Assembly: GCA_937926145.1 (NCBI GenBank)
Contig: CALANW010000034.1
Location: 1-10,405 of the forward strand
Length of the DNA: 10,405 bases
Source: an uncultured Ruminococcus sp.
GTDB lineage: Bacteria > Bacillota > Clostridia > Oscillospirales > Ruminococcaceae
Direction: 5' to 3'
Below, piece after piece: positions 1 through 5,120 of the stretch; the first letter of the stretch is position 1; the number at the start of each line of letters is the position of its first letter. The notes beneath the pieces were generated by a model. The model did no database searches and was not told the DNA's origin. It saw only the letters and a program-made list of their open reading frames with translations. Both the position numbers and the translations under genes were made by a program.

Positions 1-52
1 TATTATAATATGTTTTCACAAAAATTGCAATACTTTAATGTGAACAGGCTCT
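1..52. mobile_element. Probable end of an insertion element (partial)
   Basis: The reading frame of the subtilase gene stops matching its family at base 52. Codons up to 53-55 give the expected Trp-Asn-Leu-Ser-Ile strand. Bases 52 down to 35 then add five unrelated residues and a stop. Read on the minus strand, the foreign part begins GAGCCTGTTCACATTAA, which has the look of a transposon terminal inverted repeat. Only this end is inside the window, so neither the matching inverted repeat nor a target duplication can be seen, and the element family cannot be named. A simple deletion junction or a rearrangement would look the same. Confidence 0.3.
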
Positions 53-1135
53 AATTGAAAGATTCCAAATTTTCACTTTGTCATGATTTTTTTTGATTGC
101 TTCTTTAATGTTTGCAATCAAATCATCTTCTTCCAATTCTTCTTTGTTTGTATCAGGGAATACGGTAGCATCAAAAAGTTTAATTCCTCTGTGACCTACC
201 CATGTTTCATTTTCGCATGCATCTCCGTAGAGAGCAACACCTGCAACAAACGTTCCATGTGTTGGTGTAATCACGGATTCTGGGTATACGGTCCAGCGTT
301 TATCTGCCATCCATGGCAATAAATGCGGAATAGGAGCAATACCGTTATCAAGTATTCCTAGAGTTTCATATCGTTTACCCTCAACAGGTTTTTCTATGGC
401 TATTTCACTTTCATCAGAAACTGAATCCAGTGATATGACATATTGGGGCATCGGTTCAATTGACATTAACATTTCATATATGTCCTCATTGCGGAGCCCA
501 TCTAATATAGCAGCCGCTGATTTGCTGATTTTATAAATTGGCATTTGATCAGCATAATATGTTTTTTTGAAATCAATGCCTTTAGTGGTCATTGTTCGCT
601 CAAATAATCTTTGCAAAGAAATATTGATTTCATAATCTTGAAAATCAATTAGCTTTACCTTATATGATGAATCGGTATCATCTAATTCGATGTAAGGTCT
701 AAATTCTTTGAAAGTTTCAAGGCAAGATATAGCATAACTGTTTTGCTGATAATTTTGTAGTTTGCTAGATATTTCGTTCATCTGGGAAACAGAATCAAGC
801 TTCACAATTAGTTCATCTGTATTAGCTAAACCTATAATACTACTTTTGTCTGTCGTTTGAAACAAAGAATTAATGTCTTTTCTACGTGATTTAGCAGTTG
901 AATTATCATTCATTTTCGCAATAAAAACAAATGGTACCGCAGAATTTCTTTTTTCACGCTCTGCTACATTATCTGTAAATTGTGCAAATGATGATAATAG
1001 ATCAGATGATCTTTTAGCCAATTCTTCTCCTGTAAGAACCCACTTTGGCGGCTCAGAACTTCCTGCGCCTTCGACTTTTAATTCGTCTACTTCTCGTGGG
1101 GCAAAAAACTTTATTGGCAATTTTTCATTTTCCAT
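35..1135 (-). pseudogene. ietS: Truncated subtilisin-like serine protease (S8), IetS-like
   Basis: This is the N-terminal half of an S8 (subtilase) protease of the type paired with an AAA+ ATPase in IetAS systems. Residues 1-250 are a family-specific N-terminal region without a signal peptide, so the protein should be cytoplasmic. The catalytic Asp lies in GILDNGI (D263) and the catalytic His in THGTFVAG (H293). The strand WNLSI at 357-361 is the last native part. The oxyanion Asn and the nucleophilic Ser motif (GTS-type) are absent because the frame runs into unrelated DNA and stops at residue 366; full IetS proteins are, from general knowledge, roughly twice as long. The start ATG at 1135 is preceded by GGAAGG located at the end of the ATPase gene, only 6 bp separating the two genes, so they are translationally linked. 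Without the Ser it should have no protease activity. The family call is firm, the IetS assignment fairly so. Confidence 0.8.
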
Positions 1136-1141
1136 AGTATA

Positions 1142-2248
1142 TTAACCTTCCTTTCTATCAATGCTTTTTGAAACACTTTGTATTTTTCGAAGTGGTATTG
1201 CTAATCCTTCGTTTAGTTCTTTATGAGTTACACCGTGAGATAACAAATATGATATAAACTCATCTTCATTATCAATAGTATGATTTCGGTGAAAGTAAAT
1301 TTCTTTTATCACATCACAATTAGTAAGACAATCTCGATAAGATAAAATTACGTTTCTTAGTGCACTAAACAAAACGTTTTTTATATCAGCATGACTTAGT
1401 CCATAAAATGCATCCACAATATAATCACGTTTTTTGGGGTTGTCTAAGAAATTATTTTTTCTATCGTACAATAATGATTTAAGTAATTCCGTGATTTCTT
1501 CCTTTTTGGGTTTTTCTAATGTTATAACGGTTGAAAACCGACGCCAAATTGCTGGATCCAGTAATTCATGATGATTTGTTGCCGCAATAAGTATGCTATC
1601 TGTACTAAATGAATCAATGTTTTGAATAAGACTATTAACTACTCGTTTTAGTTCTCCTAATTCATTCTTATCATCTCTTAGTTTTGCAATTACATCAAAT
1701 TCATCTAAAAATAAGATGCACTCTCTTCTTGAAGCAAAATCAAAAATTTTTCGTATATTTTTTGCAGTACTACCAAGCAAAGAAGACACAAGCCCATCAA
1801 GTCTCGCTGTAATAAGTGGAAGTCCTGTTACACTAGATATGAATTGGGATACTGTTGTTTTTCCACATCCAGGAGGACCATAAAGCAGCATTGAATTTGA
1901 CACATCGATTCCAGATTTTAGCAGAGTTTCTCTTCGCTTGTATGATTCTATAAAACTGTTAATTGCTTCTTTAGCATACCTATCAAGAACAACTTGTGAC
2001 GCTTCTACTTGAGGCATTGTAATTTCAACCATCTCCATTCGACTTTCAGTATCCACAGGTTTTGCTGAAAGGCTATCAAGAGATGTAAAGCTTGTGTTCT
2101 TTTTGTTTAGTGCTGTTCTTATTCTTTTAGCCAATGATAGCTCTCCTTGTTGTTCAAGATTATTTGCTAAAACGTTGGCATAGTTAAATACTTTTTCTTT
2201 ATCATTAGCCAAGCCACCTTCTATTATTTTTATTATTTCAGTATACAT
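1142..2248 (-). CDS. ietA: AAA+ ATPase of an IetAS-type defence pair
   Basis: A 368-residue AAA+ ATPase. The N-terminal ~75 residues are helical and charged, probably a recognition or oligomerisation part. The ATPase core holds Walker A GPPGCGKT (124-131, K130), Walker B ILFLDEFD (178-185, D182/E183), sensor 1 Asn in AATN (N225) and arginine-finger candidates in DPAIWRRF (R236, R237). The C-terminal ~110 residues are the helical lid. This is an FtsH/Cdc48-like classic AAA module without its own protease. The protease is the next gene, so the likely role is to remodel a target or to control the subtilase. AAA+ATPase plus subtilase is the composition of IetAS, first described as a toxin-antitoxin-like plasmid locus in Agrobacterium and later reported as anti-phage. 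AGGTGG at 2255-2260, 6 bases from the ATG, fixes the start. The ORF is intact although its partner is cut. Confidence 0.85.
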   Translation of the reverse strand: MYTEIIKIIEGGLANDKEKVFNYANVLANNLEQQGELSLAKRIRTALNKKNTSFTSLDSLSAKPVDTESRMEMVEITMPQVEASQVVLDRYAKEAINSFIESYKRRETLLKSGIDVSNSMLLYGPPGCGKTTVSQFISSVTGLPLITARLDGLVSSLLGSTAKNIRKIFDFASRRECILFLDEFDVIAKLRDDKNELGELKRVVNSLIQNIDSFSTDSILIAATNHHELLDPAIWRRFSTVITLEKPKKEEITELLKSLLYDRKNNFLDNPKKRDYIVDAFYGLSHADIKNVLFSALRNVILSYRDCLTNCDVIKEIYFHRNHTIDNEDEFISYLLSHGVTHKELNEGLAIPLRKIQSVSKSIDRKEG

Positions 2249-2254
2249 TGTAAA

Positions 2255-2300
2255 CCACCTCGCTTGTTATTATTATACACAATTTTATTAACGATGTCAA
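2255..2300 (-). promoter_or_regulatory. Full-consensus sigma-A promoter and ribosome site of ietA
   Basis: On the minus strand TTGACA (2295-2300) and TATAAT (2272-2277) both match the consensus exactly, separated by the ideal 17 bases. Transcription would begin near 2265, leaving a leader of only about 17 bases that contains the AGGTGG ribosome site (2255-2260). No operator-like palindrome overlaps it, so strong constitutive expression is the simplest reading. Confidence 0.8.
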
Positions 2301-2706
2301 TAGGTTTGTTATTAAAAGTTTTATAAATGTTGTTGTATACCCCCAAAACGTTGTTGCATGGAGAATCATTGTTATCAACAAGACTGTTTGTGAATCAGCA
2401 ACTATTTCTATCTGCACACGATTCTAATCCCTAATAATCCCAATACAACAATTATATATTTATCATTATTGTAACCAAACTATCATTTTTCATAACAGTT
2501 AGCTGTCGGTGAGTGATAGGTCAGGATAGCTGCGCCCATACAGACATATTTTGAATTTCTCCTGTGAGCGGAGGTCTTTGCAAGTGTATGAGTTGAAATT
2601 ATATTTAGTAATTTTTTATTAACTCCGCACACAGAGATAAGGTATACTTTACTTTCATATGTTTTCGTAATACTATTTAGCAAACCTAAATATTAACTTT
2701 TTGTAA
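2301..2706. other. Intergenic region with a GC-raised, possibly repeated island
   Basis: This stretch between two divergent genes has no convincing coding sequence. Bases 2301-2495 are plain AT-rich DNA. Bases about 2500-2640 are clearly richer in G and C than the flanks. They contain an inverted repeat with 12-base arms, CTGTGAGCGGAG at 2562-2573 and CTCCGCACACAG at 2623-2634, pairing at 11 of 12 positions around a 49-base loop. A 66-codon frame on the minus strand covers 2483-2683, but it has no convincing ribosome site and its Cys/Tyr/His/Asn-rich product resembles no family I know. I read it as a structured or dispersed non-coding repeat rather than a gene. A small RNA is possible, but no terminator or clear promoter was found. 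Confidence 0.35.
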
Positions 2707-2752
2707 ATAATACTGCTGTAGTATTGACAGCTTAATACTACAGCAGTATTAT
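2707..2752 (+). promoter_or_regulatory. Promoter inside a perfect inverted repeat: BlaI/MecI-type operator
   Basis: Arms of 19 bases (2707-2725 and 2734-2752) are exactly complementary around an 8-base centre. Each arm contains a near-palindrome of its own, TACTGCTGTAGTA (2711-2723) and TACTACAGCAGTA (2736-2748). These carry the TACTACA / TGTAGTA half-sites typical of BlaI/MecI operators. The -35 TTGACA (2724-2729) and -10 TATTAT (2747-2752), 17 bases apart, lie within the repeat, so a bound repressor would block RNA polymerase. The repressor gene starts 41 bases downstream, indicating autorepression. Box positions are seen directly; repressor binding is inferred from the family. Confidence 0.8.
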
Positions 2753-2793
2753 ATAAATATAGATACTACAATTGTCTTAAAGGAGACTTTTTT

Positions 2794-3153
2794 ATGAAAA
2801 CAAGGCTTGTTGATTCGGAAATCAAGGTTATGAATGTTATCTGGCGTGAAGGAGATATTCCCGCAAAAGATATTGCAGAAATATTGACAGATGAATACGG
2901 CTGGAATGTAAACACAACATATACACTTATAAAAAGATGTATAAAAAAGGGAGCAGTTGAGCGAATTGAACCAAATTTTATTTGCCATGCCATTGTTCCT
3001 AAAGAGGAGGTGCAGGAAGCCGAAACAAACGACTTGATTAATAAAATATACGATGGCTCCGTTGATAAGCTGTTTGCCGCTTTGATAGGTCGAAAGAACC
3101 TTTCAAAAGAGCAAATTGATGAACTTAAACAACTTATTAAAGATTTGGAATGA
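2794..3153 (+). CDS. BlaI/MecI-family transcriptional repressor
   Basis: A 119-residue protein of the usual length for BlaI/MecI (about 120-130). Residues 1-70 form the winged helix: the opening LVDSEIKVMNVIW helix, the DIPAKDIAEIL helix and the NVNTTYTLIKRCIKKG recognition helix and wing lead are all in family order. Residues 75-119 are the helical dimerisation tail. Members bind TACTACA/TGTAGTA-type operators as dimers and are relieved by cleavage when a BlaR1/MecR1-type M56 membrane protease senses a signal, classically a beta-lactam. AAGGAG at 2780-2785, 8 bases from the ATG, sets the start. The gene is intact and lies behind a matching operator, and the sensor gene begins 12 bases downstream but is truncated. 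No beta-lactamase or other target gene is in the window, so the regulated function is unknown. Confidence 0.9.
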   Translation: MKTRLVDSEIKVMNVIWREGDIPAKDIAEILTDEYGWNVNTTYTLIKRCIKKGAVERIEPNFICHAIVPKEEVQEAETNDLINKIYDGSVDKLFAALIGRKNLSKEQIDELKQLIKDLE

Positions 3154-3165
3154 GCAGGTGATTTT

Positions 3166-3363
3166 ATGACTCTTGCGGAGATGAGCTTTGCGGGAACTGT
3201 TATGATTTTTGTTATTGCGGTTATAAGAGCCATAGCTGTTAATAAACTGCCGAAAAAGACATTCCTTCTGCTTTGGGAAATTGTTATGCTGCGGCTGATT
3301 ATCCCTGTTTCAATACCGTCACCGTCAAGTATTTATAAGATTACCATTTATAATGCTCCATAA
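3166..3363 (+). pseudogene. Truncated BlaR1/M56-family sensor protease, N-terminus only
   Basis: Sixty-five codons match the start of an M56 (BlaR1/MecR1-like) membrane protease. There is a first hydrophobic segment at about 8-25, a short basic loop with KLPKKT, and a second hydrophobic segment with the LLWEIVMLRLIIP pattern common at this place in the family. The frame then ends in TAA at 3361-3363. Full proteins run to several hundred residues with the zinc motif HExxH and an external sensor domain, none of which follows in any frame. AGGTGA (3156-3161) sits 4 bases before the ATG, and the gene lies 12 bases after the repressor stop, so the two were one operon. A deletion with its junction near 3358 explains the loss best. 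The product should have no signalling activity, leaving the upstream repressor without its inducer pathway. Confidence 0.75.
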
Positions 3364-3482
3364 TAAATAAAGCAGATTATGACTGACATATTATTTTCAA
3401 AACATTTAGCCAGCTCATATAGGTTATGATTTTCGAATTGTGTCCCAAGTTACGATGCAATACGACGGCACAACCGCTTAAT

Positions 3483-3573
3483 TGCCAGAAATCATAAAAA
3501 TTGTCGCTGTCAAGGTCGTCTTCGACATTCATTTTAACCTTGACAGCGATATTTTTATGATATAATGCCAGAA
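3483..3573. repeat. 75-bp palindromic element flanked by 8-bp direct repeats (MITE-like)
   Basis: Arms 3491-3516 and 3537-3561 pair over about 25 positions with one bulged T (3501) and one G-T pair (3503/3550), around a 20-base loop. The copies of TGCCAGAA at 3483-3490 and 3566-3573 flank it like a target duplication; the left copy abuts the left arm, the right one begins 4 bases after the right arm. This architecture fits a miniature inverted-repeat element or the remains of one. Alternatively it may be a bidirectional terminator, since each arm ends in a short A/T tract outside a GC-richer stem. No other copy lies in the window. Confidence 0.5.
3540..3566 (+). promoter_or_regulatory. Promoter-like sequence in the right arm of the palindrome
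   Basis: TTGACA (3540-3545) and TATAAT (3561-3566) are separated by 15 bases, shorter than ideal. The -10 box is preceded by TGA, giving an extended -10 (TGnTATAAT), which can offset a poor spacer. It would read toward the recombinase remnant. It may be a promoter carried by the palindromic element or a chance match. Confidence 0.35.
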
Positions 3574-3588
3574 CGATTATGACGTCTT

Positions 3589-3864
3589 TCGACATTTACA
3601 CAGTTAAAGAATCAGACTCTTCAAGTGCGGGAAATCATCAAATAATATACAACACTTTCAGGCAGTTCTATGCACATAACTCCCCATATGTTCCGTCACT
3701 CCTTCGCAACCTTGCTTCTTGAAGAAGATGTTGATATACGCTACATACAGAAAATACTCGGTCACAGCTCTATTACTACTACACAGATATACACCCACGT
3801 TGCAATGTCAAAGCAAAAGGAAATTCTTTCGGTTAAACATCCACGGAACAAAATTTGTGTGTGA
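3589..3864 (+). pseudogene. C-terminal fragment of a tyrosine recombinase/integrase
   Basis: The open part from 3670 encodes the C-terminal catalytic end of a XerC/XerD-like tyrosine recombinase: HMFRHSFAT with the HxxR Arg/His pair, a LLGHSS-like motif (here ILGHSS), and TTTQIYTHV with the nucleophilic Tyr. It ends with the HPRNKI-type tail common in Clostridia integrases. The same frame continues upstream to about 3589 with plausible family sequence (QVREIIK), but is broken by TAA at 3643-3645, probably a single-base change of a Lys codon, and has no start or N-terminal domains. Full proteins are about 300 residues; about 90 codons remain. It is therefore a dead remnant of a mobile element or a resolved integration event. 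ATG 3670 is only an internal Met. Confidence 0.75.
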
Positions 3865-4249
3865 ATTTCAATTTATTTTTTCTGAGCACTCGTCAAAATC
3901 GCACAATATATATTGTCCTATCTATTGCTACGCCAATTAACTGATGAAGATTTATGCGAAGAACCGCTGTCTAAAGACTAGAAAGAAAGCCGCAGGACTA
4001 TGCGGATATTTCAAGGCTTTCTGACGACGTATTTCGGCAGCGGGGCAAGCAGAAAATTCAATAGTTAATTGGGGGGAGCAATAAAATGGAAACTCTCCCT
4101 TTCCTTTATGTCTTGGAATTAGTAATGTGAATGAAAAACTCTCTACTGTTTTGAGTCGAATTAAATTGTTGTTATATTCAGAGAAACGGTTTGACGGTTG
4201 TGTTCATACTATTAGAAGTATGCTTTTTTATTATGTAAGAATCATGCTT
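3865..4249. other. Gene-free stretch with an orphan ribosome site and 14-codon ORF
   Basis: No gene of normal size is supported. Short frame scraps occur around 3935-4065 but none is long enough to assign. At 4071-4078 a very strong G-rich ribosome site (GGGGGGAG) lies 7 bases before an ATG at 4086, opening a 14-codon ORF, METLPFLYVLELVM, that stops at 4128-4130. It could be a leader peptide or the first codons of a gene cut by a later deletion. A weak terminator-like hairpin follows at 4205-4232. Confidence 0.4.
4205..4232 (+). terminator. Weak intrinsic terminator
   Basis: CATACT (4205-4210) and AGTATG (4217-4222) form a six-pair stem with a 6-base loop, followed by CTTTTTTATT on the plus strand. 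The T tract is on this strand only, so it would stop plus-strand transcripts coming from the remnant region. It is not positioned to end the minus-strand operon on its right. The stem is short and AT-rich. Confidence 0.4.
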
Positions 4250-5101
4250 TTATTTTCCAAACAGATTTGACAAAGATTTCTCATCGTTAATTGTTATTAG
4301 TTTAAACTCTTCGCATGCTTTTTCAATTGTTTGATAAATTTTATCATTGGACACTAAAGTATCATTTTCACCTAAATAAAGTAAATGTAACAAATCACAT
4401 GGATTATTTTTATCACTCGTATTACCATTGATAAAATATGATTTTGCAAAAATTGTAGCTTGCGCTGTCATAAATAATTTGAAATTGTATTTTAAGAACA
4501 ATTGGTCAACATATGCTTTACACTTTTCTATTTCATGTGTTCCTATAAATGGCTCAGCATGGTTAAGTCTTTTTTGATCTATACGTTCATCATAATATTT
4601 CTGCCAGAAGTATTCTGCCAAACCTTTTTCACCTTGTTCTTTATATATACTTTTTATATACGCTTTATCTTCATTTTCAAATGAAGAAGATATGGTTTTA
4701 TTTATCATTGCAATTTGTTGATCCCAACAACTAAGCCAACAGATCGGATTAATTAATTCTTTTTGTCCCTTTTTATTTGTTACGCTAAGCTTATATTGGG
4801 AAAACTCATTATAATTTTTTGATTTTATTAATAACCGAAAAGTATCATTAATCATCTTATATGCAAATGGATTATACCCATTTTCTTTTATAAGACTATA
4901 AAACAGCTTATCAATCATGGGACCCTTAATTGTCAGCTTTTGCTTTTTAATTCGTTTTGCACAACTTTGTCTCACCACAAACTCTTCTTCATTAATTCCG
5001 GAAAGCAATTCAAAGATTGAAAAAATGGACGTATAAACATGTTGATCGCAGTCATAATTAGTCAAATTTCTTAAAGCATTAGTTTCTAAATAAATAGCCA
5101 T
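4250..5101 (-). CDS. Divergent PIN-domain protein, probable RNase
   Basis: A 283-residue protein with the acidic layout of a PIN-domain nuclease. The N-terminal strand AIYLETNAL has Glu (E6) where Asp is usual. SIFELLSGI gives the second acid (E31), CDLLHLLYL the third (D236) and VSNDK the fourth (D253). The first two and last two acids are separated by about 200 residues of mostly helical, Lys-rich sequence, far longer than in the ~130-residue VapC toxins, so it belongs with the larger stand-alone PIN-like proteins. The ATG at 5101 is preferred to a GTG at 5110: AGGAAGGTG (5108-5116) is correctly spaced only for the ATG. The gene begins 19 bases after dgt ends and should share its transcript. 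Its GC content is visibly lower than dgt's, suggesting separate acquisition. Likely cytoplasmic and metal-dependent; target unknown, and no antitoxin-like small gene is adjacent. Confidence 0.6.
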   Translation of the reverse strand: MAIYLETNALRNLTNYDCDQHVYTSIFSIFELLSGINEEEFVVRQSCAKRIKKQKLTIKGPMIDKLFYSLIKENGYNPFAYKMINDTFRLLIKSKNYNEFSQYKLSVTNKKGQKELINPICWLSCWDQQIAMINKTISSSFENEDKAYIKSIYKEQGEKGLAEYFWQKYYDERIDQKRLNHAEPFIGTHEIEKCKAYVDQLFLKYNFKLFMTAQATIFAKSYFINGNTSDKNNPCDLLHLLYLGENDTLVSNDKIYQTIEKACEEFKLITINDEKSLSNLFGK

Positions 5102-5116
5102 TATATTCACCTTCCT
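5102..5116 (-). promoter_or_regulatory. Ribosome site that decides the PIN-gene start
   Basis: AGGAAGGTG reads on the minus strand over 5108-5116. It abuts or includes the GTG codon (5108-5110), which therefore cannot be the start, and lies a suitable distance upstream of the ATG at 5099-5101. Confidence 0.65.
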
Positions 5117-5120
5117 ATAC

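Larger units (their letters stand above)
3364..3588. other. Non-coding stretch between sensor and recombinase remnants
   Basis: No gene is supported here. The only open frame (minus strand, 3377-3595, 72 codons) runs straight through a long palindrome, lacks a ribosome site and resembles nothing. The notable content is the palindromic element described separately at 3483-3573. The sequence before it (3364-3482) shows no recognisable remnant of the M56 gene. Confidence 0.4.

Noticed and set aside
2483..2683. 66-codon minus-strand frame in the ietA-blaI interval as a gene
   Set aside because: No good ribosome site, no family resemblance, Cys/Tyr/His/Asn-rich composition and it lies over an inverted repeat; described as a non-coding island instead.
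2707..2752. Perfect inverted repeat as an intrinsic terminator
   Set aside because: It contains well-spaced -35 and -10 boxes and BlaI-type half-sites directly before a gene and has no T tract, so an operator/promoter explains it better.
2766..3233. 155-codon minus-strand frame opposite the BlaI-type repressor
   Set aside because: The plus-strand repressor has full family motifs, ribosome site and operator; this is its antisense shadow.
3491..3561. Palindrome as a CRISPR-type or tandem repeat
   Set aside because: Only one unit is present, with no spacers or further copies in the window.
3377..3595. 72-codon minus-strand frame as a gene
   Set aside because: It runs through both arms of the palindrome and into the recombinase remnant on the other strand, with no ribosome site or recognisable motif.
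4205..4222. Hairpin as terminator of the minus-strand dgt-PIN operon
   Set aside because: On the minus strand no T tract follows the stem; the T tract lies on the plus strand only.
5102..5110. GTG at 5110 as start of the PIN gene
   Set aside because: The ribosome site directly touches or includes this GTG, so spacing is impossible; ATG 5101 fits.
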